From Minicystis rosea (GTDB lineage Bacteria > Myxococcota_A > Polyangia > Polyangiales > Polyangiaceae), in contig CP016211.1 in the NCBI GenBank assembly GCA_001931535.1, positions 7,115,703 through 7,179,702 of the forward strand: DNA of 64,000 nt, written 5' to 3'. Below, piece after piece: positions 42,756-52,714 of this stretch. The notes beneath the pieces are model-generated. The model had not been told where the DNA came from and did no database searches. It worked only from the letters and a program-made list of their open reading frames with translations. Both the position numbers and the translations under genes were made by a program. How positions within the stretch are numbered: position 1 is the first letter of the stretch; each line of letters begins with the position of its first letter.

Positions 42756-43543
42756 GTGACACCGATCGCTCGGCGCGTGACAGCGACGTGGGGTCCGAGG
42801 GTGATGTGCCGTCGGTGTCGCCTTCGGATCGCGAGCGCGTGATGGGCCGGTTCTTCGGGAAGCTCGATGCGATGTTGGCGAACGCGGCGCCGCCGCCGGA
42901 GCGAGAGGAGCCGCGGGGTGCGACGCCGTCTTCGACTGCGCATGCGGACACGTTGCGATCGCCTGCGGCGGAGCTTCCGGGTGCGCACAGGGAGGAAATC
43001 GCGGCGCGCGTCCCGCACGGCGAGGTCGCGCCCGCGGCGGCTTTGCCGAAGGTGGTGAGCGCGCCTTCGTCCCTCAAGAGCACGGAGCCGGCGCGGGAGC
43101 TCTCGGCCGAGGCGTGGGCGCGGAGAGGCGCGTTGCCGTTTCGGCCGGTGCCTCCGGGGCAACCGCCCGCCGGCCGTGGCGCGGCGAAGACGCTGCAAAC
43201 GCCGGTGGCCGGCCTCGAGCCCGGCAAGACGGCGCCGCTCGGCGACGAAGGGATCGCGAAGGCGCTCGCGATCCTCCCGTTCGCGGTGAGCGCGGGCGGC
43301 GAGCGCGTGGTCTCCTTTCCACGGCTGACGCTCGAGCAATACGTGTCGCTCCGCGAAGACCTCGTGGCGCGGCCCGATCGAGCGAGCGAGACGCAGCGCC
43401 ATTACGGCGTGCCGAGCGAGGCGGCGCAGCGGGCGCTCGACGATCACTGGCGGGCGAAGCTCGCGGAGAGCGCGGAGCTGCGCGCGCAACACGACGCGGC
43501 CGTGGCGACATACCGGCGCTGGCTCGCGGGCACGTCGAGGTGA
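42752..43543 (+). CDS. Hypothetical protein, coupled to the ECF sigma factor
   Basis: 263 residues from the GTG at 42752, overlapping the sigma stop as GTGA. The N-terminal half is Pro/Ala/Arg-rich and largely disordered, with one helix (DRERVMGRFFGKLDAMLANA). The C-terminal ~100 residues are ordered: LAILPFAVSAGGERVVSFPR, YVSLREDLVARPDRASETQR and HWRAKLAESAELRAQHDAAV. No transmembrane segment or zinc-binding HxxxCxxC motif, so it is not a classic anti-sigma factor. Its coupling nonetheless suggests a role in regulating that sigma factor. Confidence 0.6.
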   Translation: MSDTDRSARDSDVGSEGDVPSVSPSDRERVMGRFFGKLDAMLANAAPPPEREEPRGATPSSTAHADTLRSPAAELPGAHREEIAARVPHGEVAPAAALPKVVSAPSSLKSTEPARELSAEAWARRGALPFRPVPPGQPPAGRGAAKTLQTPVAGLEPGKTAPLGDEGIAKALAILPFAVSAGGERVVSFPRLTLEQYVSLREDLVARPDRASETQRHYGVPSEAAQRALDDHWRAKLAESAELRAQHDAAVATYRRWLAGTSR

Positions 43544-43622
43544 GCGCCGGAGCCTCGACGAGGACGGCGCGAGAGATATGCTGAGGGCCTCCGCGAGGTG
43601 CGCGGATCGGGTGGGCCTCGTG

Positions 43623-44276
43623 ATGCTCGGGCAGAGTCCTTCTTCCTCGGAGCTCGAGGCGCTCGATCGCGAGGGTTACCTCGTCGTGCCCGATGCGCTC
43701 GACGCGACGTTCGTCCAAAGGCTCCGGCGCGCCTTCGACGAGGCGCCGGCCCAGAGCAGCGGCACCCAACACGTCGCCATCGTGCCCGAGACGCCGGAGC
43801 GCGACGCTTGGCGCGCGCTGTCACGACATCCCGCGCTCGCCGCTGCGGCGCTGCGCGTGCTCGGTCCCACGTTCCACGCGCGCGACGTGCATGGGCGCAA
43901 CCCGCTCCCGGGCTTCGGCCAGCAGGGTTTGCATGCCGACTGGCCGGCGCGCGCGGCGGATGGCGGCTACGTGGTGCTCACGGCGATCTGGATGCTCGAC
44001 GATTTCACGCGCGACAACGGCGCGACGCGCGTGGTCCCCAGGACCCATCTCCTCACGCGCGCCATTCCCAAGGCGCTGGGGCAGCCGCTCGTGCGCCACC
44101 CCGAGGAGCGAACCATCACGGGGCGTGCGGGGACGCTGCTCGCCTTCAACGGGCATCTCTGGCACTCGGGGCAAAAGAACGAAAGCGGGGCGCCGAGGCG
44201 GGCCGTGCAGATGGTGGTGCAGCGCGGTGGTGAGGAAGCGCGCACGCCATCGAGCTTTGGTGAAGCGCAAGGGTGA
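43623..44276 (+). CDS. PhyH-type 2OG-Fe(II) dioxygenase
   Basis: 217 residues from the ATG at 43623 (MLGQSPSSSELEALDREGYL). The phytanoyl-CoA-dioxygenase pattern is clear: an opening EGYLVVPDALDATFVQRLRR, then H-x-D in GLHADWPARA, a strand TAIWMLDDFTRDNGATRVVP with HLL, a distal His in NGHLWHSGQKN and the 2OG-binding Arg in RRAVQMVVQR. All three iron ligands are present, so it should be active. The substrate is unknown. Cytoplasmic. Its 3' end faces the long surface-protein gene across a bidirectional terminator. Confidence 0.85.
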   Translation: MLGQSPSSSELEALDREGYLVVPDALDATFVQRLRRAFDEAPAQSSGTQHVAIVPETPERDAWRALSRHPALAAAALRVLGPTFHARDVHGRNPLPGFGQQGLHADWPARAADGGYVVLTAIWMLDDFTRDNGATRVVPRTHLLTRAIPKALGQPLVRHPEERTITGRAGTLLAFNGHLWHSGQKNESGAPRRAVQMVVQRGGEEARTPSSFGEAQG

Positions 44277-44331
44277 GGCGCGCGCGACGTCGGGAAAGCG
44301 CACGCGCGAAGAGGTAGGCCCTGCAACGTGG

Positions 44332-44370
44332 AAGGCCCGACCCGGTGGATCGCCCACCGGGCCGAGCCTT
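44332..44370. terminator. Bidirectional stem-loop terminator between convergent genes
   Basis: 17-nt arms (AAGGCCCGACCCGGTGG and CCACCGGGCCGAGCCTT), 15 of 17 pairs, 5-nt loop. It starts AAGG and ends CCTT and sits exactly between two convergent stops (44276 and 44377). Confidence 0.8.
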
Positions 44371-44376
44371 CGCGGA

Positions 44377-47300
44377 TCAGGCTGCGCGCCGCATGCTGCG
44401 GGTGCGCCGCCGCGAGACGCCCGCCGCGAGCATCAGCCCGATGACGAGGCCCACCGGCCCGCGCTCGGAACGCTCGTCGGCTCCCGCCGCTCGGCAACTG
44501 CAACCGCCGCCCAGCTCGGTATCGCCGCCGCTCGAGCTCGAGGTCGTCGATCCGCCGGCGCCGCCGCTCCCGCCGGTGCTCGATCCGCCGGCGCCGCCGC
44601 TTCCACCGCTGCCGCTGCTGCTCGTCGCTCCGCCGGCGCCGCCCATGCCGCCGTCCGTGCAGACGCCGTCCTGGCAGGTGCCGATGGAGCACGTCTCGCC
44701 ATCGGTCTTGGCGGGTGCCGAGCAATCGCCCGTGGTCTTGTCGCACGTGCCCTCGACGTGGCATTCGTCGATGGCCGGGCAGCTCTTCGCATTTGCGCCC
44801 ACGCAGACGCCGCTCACGCACGAGTCGCTTTGGCTGCAAGCGTCGCCGTCGTCGCAGCTCGCGCCGTCGGCCTTCGCGGGATTGGAGCACTGCCCCGTGG
44901 CCGAATCGCAGGTGCCCACCTCGTGGCACGGATCCGAGGCCGCGCAGACCACCGGGTTGGATCCAGTGCACACGCCGGCCTTGCAGGTGTCCGTCTGCGT
45001 GCACGCGTCACCGTCGTTGCAAGCCGCGCCGTCGGCTTTGCTGCTCCAGCTCGTCGTCGAGGTCGCCGGCGTGCACACCTCGCAGGCATTCGCGGGGTTC
45101 GCCGCGCCCGCGGCGACGAGCACACCGTCGATGAAGCATTGAGCCGCGCACGCACCGCCGTTGCAGACCTGCGCGGCGCCGCAGATCGTGCCGTCGGTCA
45201 GCGTCGGATGCGCGCAGGTGCCGGCGCCGTCGCAGGTGTCGGCCGTGCACGGGTTGGCGTCGTCGGGGCACGCCACGCCGCTGCCCTTGGGCGTCACCGT
45301 GCAACCGCCGTTGCCGTTGCACGTCGCGCTCGCGTCGCAGACGCCCGGCGTGCACGTGTAGGCCGTGCCACCGCAGGCGCCGGCCGTGCAGACGTCGTTC
45401 TTCGTGCAGGCGTTGCCGTCGTTGCACGCGGTGCCATCGGCCCGGTTGGACCACGCCGAGGTCGACATCGCGGGCGCGCACTGCTCGCACGCGTTCGCCG
45501 GGTTGATCGTTCCCGCGGCGTAGAGCTGCCCGCCGATCTGGCACTTCGGGCCGCACGATCCGCCCTCGCAGAGCTGCCCGTCGCCGCAGCTCGCGCCGTC
45601 GGCGAGCGTCGCGTGCGTGCACGTCCCGGCGCCGTTGCACGTGTCGCTGGAGCAGGCGTTGCCATCGTCGGGGCAGGCCGCGCCGCTCGTCTTGTTGACG
45701 ATGGTGCAACCGCCGTTGCCATCGCAGGTCGAGCTCTGCTGGCAGCTCGAAGGCGTGCAGGTGTAGGCGGTACCGCCGCAGGTCCCCGCGGTGCAAACGT
45801 CGCTCTTCGTGCAGGCGTTGCCGTCGTTGCAGCTCGTGCCATCGGCCCGGTTGGACCACGCGGTGGTGGAGGTCTGCGGCGTGCACACGAGGCACGCGTT
45901 GGCGGGGTTCACGGTGCCGGCCGCGTAGAGCGTGCCGCCGATGAAGCACTCGCTCGCGCAGCTCCCGCTCGCGCACACCTGGCTCGCACCGCAGCTCGTG
46001 CCATCGGCCTTGTTCGCGTGCTGGCACGCGCCCGCGCCGTCGCACGCATCCGCGGTGCAGGCGTTGCCGTCGTCGGGACAGGCCGCGCCGCTCGCCTTGT
46101 TGACGATGGTGCAGCCGCCGTTGCCGTCACAGGTCGCGCTCTGCTGGCAGCTCGAAGGCGTGCAGGTGTACGCAGTGCCGCCGCAAGCACCGTTGGTGCA
46201 GACATCGTTGTTCGAGCAGGCATTGCCGTCGTTGCACGAGGTGCCATTGGGCGCCGTCGGGTTCGAGCACGCGCCCGTCGCGGGATTGCAGGTGCCCGCG
46301 ACATGGCATTGGTTGCTCGCGGTGCACGTCACCGGATTGCCGCCCGTGCACGCGCCGGACTGGCACGTATCCGTCTGCGTGCAGCCATTGCCGTCGTTGC
46401 ACGCGGTGCCATCGGGCGCGCTCGGGCTCGAGCACTGGCCCGTCGCGGGGTTGCACATGCCGGCCACGTGGCATTGGTCGGTCGCGGCGCACGTCACCGG
46501 GTTCGAGCCCGTGCACACGCCCGCTTGGCACGTGTCCGTCTGCGTGCAGGCGTTGCCGTCGTTGCAAGCCGTGCCCGTGAGCAGCGCGCAGGTGCCATTG
46601 GAAGGCGCGCCGGCCGCGATCGAGCACGCGTCGCACGCTCCGGCGTTGCACGCGGTGTTGCAGCAGACGCCGTCGACGCAGAACCCGCTCGCGCACGTGG
46701 AGCCGCTCGTGCAGGTCGCTCCATTGGCCTCCTGCCGCGTGAGTACGTAGACCGCGCCCGTGCTGACGCCCATGCTGTCGGTCTGGTACGCGCCGATGAA
46801 CGCGGTGTCACCCGAGACCGCGACCGCATTGCCGAAGTAGTCGTTGGACGTGCCATCGGACGCGAGGAGCTTCTGCTGCTCGGTCCAGACGCCGCCGCTC
46901 CGCACGAACACGTAGGCCGAGCCCGAGTAGACTCCGAAATCGCTGTCCCAGGTCGCTCCGATGACCGCGGTGTCGCCCGAGACCGCGACCGCGGCGCCGA
47001 AGGCGTCGCCCGCCGAGCCATCGGACGCGAGGAGCTTCGCCTGCTGGGTCCAGGTGCTGCCGCTCCGCACGAACACGTAGGCAGAGCCTTTGATGATTCC
47101 CTGGAAGTCGTCCCAGTAGGCTCCGATGACCGCGGTGTCGCCCGAGAGCGCGACGGCGCCGCCGAAGGTGTCGCCCGCCACGCCGTCTGCGGCGGTGAGC
47201 TTCGCCTGCTGAGCCCAGGTATTGCCGCTCCGCACGAACACGCGGGCGCTCTCGTCCGAGTCCGTGCCGATGAGCGCGGTGTCGCCCGAGATCGCGACCG

Positions 47301-48594
47301 AAGCGCCGAATCCGTCGCCCGCCGCGATGTCAGGTGGCAAGAGCTTCTTCGGCTGGTCCCAGAAGACGCCGCCGATTCGCTCGAACACGTAGGCTGCGCC
47401 CGAGAAGCTTCCGTTGGCGTCGTGTCCCGGCGCTCCGACGATCGCGGTCTCGCCCGAGATTGCGACCGAACTGCCGAAGTAGTCGCTCGCGACGGTCTCG
47501 AAGCTGGTCAGCTTCGCCTGCTGCGTCCAGACGGTGCCGCTCCGCACGAACACGTAGGCCGAGCCCTCGCTATCGTCGTTGTACGCGCCGATGACCGCGG
47601 TGTCGCCCGAGACCGCGACCGAACAGCCGAAGTAGTCGAACCACGCGCCATCTGCGGCGGTGAGCTTCGCCTGCTGGGCCCAGACGCCGCCGCTGCGCAC
47701 GAACACGTAGGCCGAGCCCTTGTCGCTTCCCGGAGCATCGTCGTCCTTCCACGCGCCGATGACCGCGGTGTCACCCGAGACCGCGATGGAGTTACCGAAT
47801 TGGTCGCCCGCCGCGCCATCGTCGGCGGTGAGCTTCTGTTGCTGGACCCACACGAGCGGGTCCACCCGCAGCGGGTAGGTCGCCGCCGCGTCGTCGATCA
47901 CCAGCGCGACGCTCGGACCACGCACCTCCATGTGCGCCGCGATCTCCCGCCCCTCGGCGTCCGCGACCACGAGGTCGCGATAGCCGGCGCGCACCTGTCC
48001 CTTCTCGTCCACGAGCCGCACGCGGTCCTTCGCGCCCGCCACCATCTCCGGCGCGAGCCCCGCGAACGCGACCGCGATCACGAGCGGCCCCTGCCCGGCG
48101 CGCTTCTCGCGCACCACGTAGCTCTGCTCGAGCCCGAGCGGGCCCGCGAGGTAGCGCTCCTCGACGCCGTCCTCGCGATCGAGCACCAGCTCCTGCCCCT
48201 CGGCGTGTTGCTTCACGACGCCGCGAGACACAGGCCGAGCCTCGCGTCCAATGCTGGCCGTCTCGACGGCGAGCTCGAAGCCGTGTCCTTCGCCCGAGAG
48301 ACGGACGCCGCGCGCCGTGGCCGCGATCTCCGCGACGGCGCCGTGACGGCCGGCTTTGCTGCGCAGCGTGCCGCCGTCGCGCACGAAGTCGTAGCCGGCG
48401 GCCTTTTGCTTGGCTCGGACGAAGGCCATCCGCAGCGATGCGGGCATCGCGGCCTCGGGCTCTTCGCCGACCGGAGGAGCAGCAGGGCCCGCTCCTCCCA
48501 TGCCCTCAGGTGCTCGGCTGTCGGCCGAGCACGAGCTCAGGGCGGTGAAGAGCGATATACACAGCAGTACGAGACGCAGCGGTGATCTGAGCAC
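44377..48594 (-). CDS. Giant surface lipoprotein: FG-GAP propeller plus Cys-rich repeats and MYXO-CTERM tail
   Basis: 1405 residues from the GTG at 48594. Signal peptide LRLVLLCISLFTALSSC (lipobox-like). Residues ~30-240 are a beta-rich N-domain. About seven FG-GAP-type repeats follow (~250-610), each with QQAKLTAADG..GD.FG, SVAVSGDTAVIGA and GSAYVFVRSGGVW. A Cys-rich region (~620-1310) has repeated CNDGNACT, TDTCQAGVCTG and TAYTCTPSSCQQ units and three large repeats of about 135 residues. A Ser/Gly linker and GGGCSCRAAG with GPVGLVIGLMLAAGVSRRR close the protein, a clear MYXO-CTERM tail. Probably displayed on the cell surface. Confidence 0.85.
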   Translation of the reverse strand: MLRSPLRLVLLCISLFTALSSCSADSRAPEGMGGAGPAAPPVGEEPEAAMPASLRMAFVRAKQKAAGYDFVRDGGTLRSKAGRHGAVAEIAATARGVRLSGEGHGFELAVETASIGREARPVSRGVVKQHAEGQELVLDREDGVEERYLAGPLGLEQSYVVREKRAGQGPLVIAVAFAGLAPEMVAGAKDRVRLVDEKGQVRAGYRDLVVADAEGREIAAHMEVRGPSVALVIDDAAATYPLRVDPLVWVQQQKLTADDGAAGDQFGNSIAVSGDTAVIGAWKDDDAPGSDKGSAYVFVRSGGVWAQQAKLTAADGAWFDYFGCSVAVSGDTAVIGAYNDDSEGSAYVFVRSGTVWTQQAKLTSFETVASDYFGSSVAISGETAIVGAPGHDANGSFSGAAYVFERIGGVFWDQPKKLLPPDIAAGDGFGASVAISGDTALIGTDSDESARVFVRSGNTWAQQAKLTAADGVAGDTFGGAVALSGDTAVIGAYWDDFQGIIKGSAYVFVRSGSTWTQQAKLLASDGSAGDAFGAAVAVSGDTAVIGATWDSDFGVYSGSAYVFVRSGGVWTEQQKLLASDGTSNDYFGNAVAVSGDTAFIGAYQTDSMGVSTGAVYVLTRQEANGATCTSGSTCASGFCVDGVCCNTACNAGACDACSIAAGAPSNGTCALLTGTACNDGNACTQTDTCQAGVCTGSNPVTCAATDQCHVAGMCNPATGQCSSPSAPDGTACNDGNGCTQTDTCQSGACTGGNPVTCTASNQCHVAGTCNPATGACSNPTAPNGTSCNDGNACSNNDVCTNGACGGTAYTCTPSSCQQSATCDGNGGCTIVNKASGAACPDDGNACTADACDGAGACQHANKADGTSCGASQVCASGSCASECFIGGTLYAAGTVNPANACLVCTPQTSTTAWSNRADGTSCNDGNACTKSDVCTAGTCGGTAYTCTPSSCQQSSTCDGNGGCTIVNKTSGAACPDDGNACSSDTCNGAGTCTHATLADGASCGDGQLCEGGSCGPKCQIGGQLYAAGTINPANACEQCAPAMSTSAWSNRADGTACNDGNACTKNDVCTAGACGGTAYTCTPGVCDASATCNGNGGCTVTPKGSGVACPDDANPCTADTCDGAGTCAHPTLTDGTICGAAQVCNGGACAAQCFIDGVLVAAGAANPANACEVCTPATSTTSWSSKADGAACNDGDACTQTDTCKAGVCTGSNPVVCAASDPCHEVGTCDSATGQCSNPAKADGASCDDGDACSQSDSCVSGVCVGANAKSCPAIDECHVEGTCDKTTGDCSAPAKTDGETCSIGTCQDGVCTDGGMGGAGGATSSSGSGGSGGAGGSSTGGSGGAGGSTTSSSSGGDTELGGGCSCRAAGADERSERGPVGLVIGLMLAAGVSRRRTRSMRRAA

Positions 48595-48908
48595 GAATCC
48601 GTCCCTTTCTCGTCGGAAGAGCTCGGGCCCAGCGCTGCGCTGCGACTCGGCGCCGGACACCTCGCGGAAGCTCTCGAGGCGCACCGACGCGCGCTCACCG
48701 ATGCAGGTGAGGCCCATCCTCGTCGCGCACGATTTCGTCGTTTTGCTCGGCGTGGTCCGGGGCAGGACGGTCGCGGCGACCGTGCACAGATAAGAACACG
48801 CGTCGATGCTTACGAGAGCCGCGCGCGCCAATGATCAGATCCATGCGCGCCAGCGCGCGGGGCGCGCAGCCGATCGCGACACCGTCGAAATCCTGCGCTG
48901 TTTCCCCC
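48595..48908. other. Spacer upstream of the giant surface-protein gene
   Basis: About 315 bp that should hold the promoter of the gene starting at 48594. No other feature recognised before the terminator at 48909. Confidence 0.4.
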
Positions 48909-48948
48909 AAAAGACGACGCCCGCGCCGAGGTGAACGGCGCGGGCGTC
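48909..48948 (-). terminator. Intrinsic terminator of the VWA/thrombospondin-repeat gene
   Basis: On the minus strand: 13-bp perfect stem GACGCCCGCGCCG / CGGCGCGGGCGTC, 7-nt loop, followed after three bases by TTTT. It lies 58-97 bp past the stop at 49006. Confidence 0.85.
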
Positions 48949-49005
48949 GAGACCGGCGACACCGGCCACGCGAAGGTGGCCGACGTCACGCACGAGCAGG
49001 AAGGA

Positions 49006-51066
49006 TCACGTCGGAGGCGGCCCGATCTCGATCTTCTTCGGGGGCACGAGGAAGTAGACGTCGCGCGAGTCGAGCGGCGAGCCGTCGCCGTACACGGTGA
49101 GCTTGGCGCGGAAGAGCTGCGGCGCGGTGGTGGGCTGCACGGTCGTGTTCTGCATCACGGGGTGCAGGTCCCAGCACACGGGGATGCCGGGCTTGAGCGA
49201 GGGGAACGCGTCGTCGTGCCCGTCGCTGTTGGTGTCGGCCACGGGCGTGACGTTGGTGCAGGCGCCCACGCCCGAGGTGTTCACCACGAGGTAGTCGATG
49301 AACTGGAGCGCGTCGACCGTGTCGCTGGTGTCGTCGGCGGAGCCGATGGTGACGTTGAGCGACTTGCCGCGGGCGATGTTGCGGATCGCGGTGACCGCGT
49401 TGGTCACGACGGCCGCGTCGATGGCCGGGTACACGAACGGGTTGTTGTTCTGATCCACCGAGCCCGCCGCGATGCCGATGTCCTGCGCCACGCTCTGCGG
49501 CGTGCCGGTGCCCGCGTCGTCGTCGGTGCCGTAGAGGCTGACGAAGTTGATGCCCGCGGCCTTGAGCGCGTCACCCGCCGTGGTCTTGGTGAAGTTGGCG
49601 CACTCGGCGCCCGAGCACTGGTTGTCGGCGTCGGTGATCTGCACGTAGATGCGCACCGCGTCGGTCCGGAACGAGGGGCAACCGACGCCGCCCGCCGTGC
49701 AGTTCTTGTTCGCGGCGTTCGGGCACTTGGTCGGATCGGCGATGCACACCGACGGCTGGAAGGGCGCCTCGTTGCCGCCGCCGCCCGTGCCCGGCACCGC
49801 GTTGGCGGTGGCCACCGGATCGGACTGGAGCGAGAGGAGGTTGTGGTACGAGTTGAGATCGTCGAAGCGACCGACGCCCGTCCAGAGGTTGGGGATGCAG
49901 CCGGCCCCCGCGAGCGGGTCGGTGATGCAGGCGTTCTCGAAGCACACGTTGCCCGCGGTGCAGTCCGTGTCGAGCTGGCAGGAGGCGCCCGTGGACGTGC
50001 AGCGGAGCTGGCTCACGATGGCCGGCACGCCCGTCGTCTGGTTCTTCATGGCCGCGAGCTCGGCCGACATCGATCCGGTCGTGTCGAGCGCGAAGTACAC
50101 GTCCGCGTAGCGGATGCTGGTGCGGAACTGGAGCGTGTCCTGCTGCGGATCGGTGGGCGCCTGGTACGGCACCACGAAGACGAAGTTGCCCTTCGCGTGC
50201 GGGTTGTCCGCGGCGTCCGTGGGGCTCGTGCCGGCGGCGATCTCCACGAGATCGGAGACGCCGTCGCCGTCGGTGTCGGCCTTCGTCGGGTCAGTGCCGT
50301 GCGCGGCCTCGTCGAGATCGGAGACGCCGTCGTCGTCCGAGTCCGGGTCCTGGAAGTCGGGGATGCCGTCGCCGTCGCTGTCGGCGGTGCCCTCCACCGC
50401 GTCGGGGATGCCGTCGTTGTCGCTGTCGAAGTCGTAGCGATCGAGGATGCCGTCCTTGTCGGTGTCCTCGAACTTCTCGACGATGTCGAGGATGCCGTCG
50501 CCGTCGCTGTCGACGTCCATGTAGTCCGGCGTGCCGTCGCCGTTGCAGTCCTTGGGGCTGTCGGCGGTCGCCTCCGGATCGATGGTGCCGTCGGCGTCGC
50601 AGTCCGCCTTCGCGCCCGCGATCTCGACGATGTCGGAGATGCCGTCGCCGTCGTTGTCGCCGTCGGCGTAGTCGCCGATGCCGTCGCCGTCGGAGTCCTT
50701 CGCGCCCTCCACGGCGTCGGGGATGCCGTTGCCGTCGGAGTCGAGGTCGAGGTAGTCGGGCGTGCCGTCACCGTCGGTGTCGACGGGCTCGGCGCCATTG
50801 CCGCCCTTTTCGACGGAGTCGGGGATACCGTCACCGTCGCTGTCGTCGTCCTTGTTGTTGGGGATGCCGTCGCCATCCGGATCGTCCGTGCCTTCGACGG
50901 AGTCCGGGATGCCGTCGCCATCGGTATCGACGGTGCTGGGACCATCACCGCCGGTGTTCCCAGCGCCGGTCCCGGCGGTGGTGGTCTCGCCGGTCGAGCT
51001 GCACCCGACCGGAGTAAGCGCGAGCACCGACAGTGGCAAAAGGATGCGAAGCCAACGAGCTCTCAC
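49006..51066 (-). CDS. Lipoprotein with thrombospondin-type-3 repeats and VWA domain
   Basis: 686 residues from the GTG at 51066, which has GGAGG seven bases upstream. Signal peptide WLRILLPLSVLALTPVGC with a perfect lipobox. Residues ~40-290 are tandem Asp-rich calcium loops of the thrombospondin-type-3 kind (DTDGDGIPDSVEGTDDPDGD and variants). A von Willebrand A-type domain follows from ~310, with the metal-site motif YFALDTTGSMS and later VRIYVQITDADNQCSG. The C-terminus is Cys-containing and ends FLVPPKKIEIGPPPT. Calcium-stabilised surface adhesin or scaffold is likely. It has its own terminator. Confidence 0.85.
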   Translation of the reverse strand: MRARWLRILLPLSVLALTPVGCSSTGETTTAGTGAGNTGGDGPSTVDTDGDGIPDSVEGTDDPDGDGIPNNKDDDSDGDGIPDSVEKGGNGAEPVDTDGDGTPDYLDLDSDGNGIPDAVEGAKDSDGDGIGDYADGDNDGDGISDIVEIAGAKADCDADGTIDPEATADSPKDCNGDGTPDYMDVDSDGDGILDIVEKFEDTDKDGILDRYDFDSDNDGIPDAVEGTADSDGDGIPDFQDPDSDDDGVSDLDEAAHGTDPTKADTDGDGVSDLVEIAAGTSPTDAADNPHAKGNFVFVVPYQAPTDPQQDTLQFRTSIRYADVYFALDTTGSMSAELAAMKNQTTGVPAIVSQLRCTSTGASCQLDTDCTAGNVCFENACITDPLAGAGCIPNLWTGVGRFDDLNSYHNLLSLQSDPVATANAVPGTGGGGNEAPFQPSVCIADPTKCPNAANKNCTAGGVGCPSFRTDAVRIYVQITDADNQCSGAECANFTKTTAGDALKAAGINFVSLYGTDDDAGTGTPQSVAQDIGIAAGSVDQNNNPFVYPAIDAAVVTNAVTAIRNIARGKSLNVTIGSADDTSDTVDALQFIDYLVVNTSGVGACTNVTPVADTNSDGHDDAFPSLKPGIPVCWDLHPVMQNTTVQPTTAPQLFRAKLTVYGDGSPLDSRDVYFLVPPKKIEIGPPPT

Positions 51067-51584
51067 GATGCGACCTCCGACAGCGAGCTGCGCATGTCTC
51101 GCTGACATGAAGAAATTTACCGTTGGACAGCGAGGACGGATAGTCAGAGATATGGAGATTTGGTGTTTTCTCCATTGGCGTGGGCGAGCCGCCAGCCGAA
51201 GAGCTTCGATGCGCCTCGTCAGCCAGCCTTTGGCGGCCGCCCCGCATCCTCGGGCTTCAACCTGGTCCTCGTGCCGCAGCGCGGAGGAGCAGCTGACCGA
51301 CGCAGACGCGAGGCGGTGTCCGCGAGCGATACCGCAGCGGCAGATCGCTCCCGTCCTCGGCCCCGCGTCAGTGGGCCCCCTTCATGACGCGCAGGTGGAA
51401 CGCCGACCGGCGTGATTCGCGGCGCCCGGAGAGCTCGGGGATTTTGATTCGCGTCAGCCGAGCATGACAGCGCGATCGCCGCCGGCTTTCGCCGGACCGG
51501 TCGGCGCTCAGCGGCAGCGCGCTCGCGCGGCTTCTTCGGTCACGTCTTCGGAGCCCGCGGGCGCGAGCCCCGCCGCCGCGCGAA
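51067..51584. other. Spacer, no gene supported
   Basis: 518 bp upstream of the VWA-protein gene. Open frames are present but without a credible start or product. Presumed promoter region. Confidence 0.4.
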
Positions 51585-52610
51585 TCAGAAGCTCCCGAGC
51601 ACCTGCAACCCCGCGCCCATCGGCGCGAGCGTCACGGTGGCCTTGGGCTTGCCGTTCCCCGTCGCGGGCTTCTTCACGAGCGGCGCGATGAGGAACCCCG
51701 CGGCGGTGGCCACGCCGGCGATGCCCACGCCCAGGAAGATGCCGGACACGATCATGTCCGTGCGGCCCTGGTTGGTCAGCTCGTTGATGCGGGACTTCGC
51801 CTTCGGATCACAGCCCGTGAAGTCCTCGTTGCAGTGGCCCGCTTCGATGGCCTGCGTGATCGTGTTCCCGCGCAGCACGAAGAACACTGCCGAAGCCGCG
51901 AACGCCGCGGCCGCCACGCTCCCGGCGACGTACACGGGGACACGCGAGGGCGGCGGGGGCGGAGGCGGCTCGACCGGGCCCGTCGAGGCGGGCGCGGGCT
52001 CCTTGTCGTCGACGGGGACCTCGAGCTTCTGCGAGGACCTCTCGGCGACGGCCACGTCTTTCTTGAAAGTGCTCTTCCCGTCCTTGTCGCGCACCTCGAC
52101 CACGTGCGTGCCCGGATCGAGCGCGATGTCCGCGGTCAGGTTGCTCGGCGCGAGGGCGACGTCGTCGAGGAGGATCTTGGAGTCGATGATCTTCCCGGTC
52201 ACCTCGATCTGAAGCTTGCCGACGCGGCCGCGGAGGGCGGCGGCGCGCTCGGGCGCGAGCTTCTCGACCTCGGCGGCGGCGGAGCCGGCGAGCTTCGCTT
52301 CTTCACCGGCGAGCTCGAAGCCTTTGATGGCCGAGACGAAGCGCCCGAGGTTCTCCTCGCAGAGGGCGATGTGGAAGCGCACCTGCGGCGTCATCTTCAC
52401 CATCGCGACCTTCTTGAACTTCTCGAGCGCCTCGGCCCACTGGCTCTTGCCTTCGAGCGCCTTGCCCTCGTTGAAGACCTGGCGAGCAGCGGCGAGCTCC
52501 TCGGGCGTCTGCGCGTGGGCGAGCGGGCCGCCCAGCGTCGTGGCCGCCCCGAGCGCGATCAGCGCAAAGAGCCGCGCGCGCACCGGGATCTGGCGGTGGA
52601 GACCTGACAT
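51585..52610 (-). CDS. Exported TPR/PEGA-like protein with C-terminal membrane segments
   Basis: 341 residues from the ATG at 52610. Signal peptide ARLFALIALGAATTLGGPLAHA. Residues ~35-130 are TPR-like helices (ARQVFNEGKALEGKSQWAEA, VRFHIALCEENLGRFVSAIK). A PEGA-type beta domain follows (KLQIEVTGKIIDSKILLDDV, ALDPGTHVVEVRDKDGKS). A Pro-rich linker leads to two hydrophobic segments (VPVYVAGSVAAAAFAASAVF and IVSGIFLGVGIAGVATAAGF) and a short tail. This TPR-PEGA-TM layout is common in Polyangiales. Its partner protein is unknown. Confidence 0.75.
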   Translation of the reverse strand: MSGLHRQIPVRARLFALIALGAATTLGGPLAHAQTPEELAAARQVFNEGKALEGKSQWAEALEKFKKVAMVKMTPQVRFHIALCEENLGRFVSAIKGFELAGEEAKLAGSAAAEVEKLAPERAAALRGRVGKLQIEVTGKIIDSKILLDDVALAPSNLTADIALDPGTHVVEVRDKDGKSTFKKDVAVAERSSQKLEVPVDDKEPAPASTGPVEPPPPPPPSRVPVYVAGSVAAAAFAASAVFFVLRGNTITQAIEAGHCNEDFTGCDPKAKSRINELTNQGRTDMIVSGIFLGVGIAGVATAAGFLIAPLVKKPATGNGKPKATVTLAPMGAGLQVLGSF

Positions 52611-52714
52611 TGCGAGCACGATACCGCGAGGCGGCCGGTGAGGGAACTTCGGCGCGGGCCGTACGGGACGGCCGCGGGCCGGGATCGGAGCGCATGGAAA
52701 CGCGTCGCCGACCG

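Noticed and set aside
43693..48585. Long open frame on the plus strand opposite the giant surface-protein gene
   Set aside because: It has no domain sense, is Arg/Ala/Gly-only in composition, and mirrors the high-G+C codon pattern of the real minus-strand gene. The same applies to long antisense frames opposite 30140-33034 and 58740-61730.
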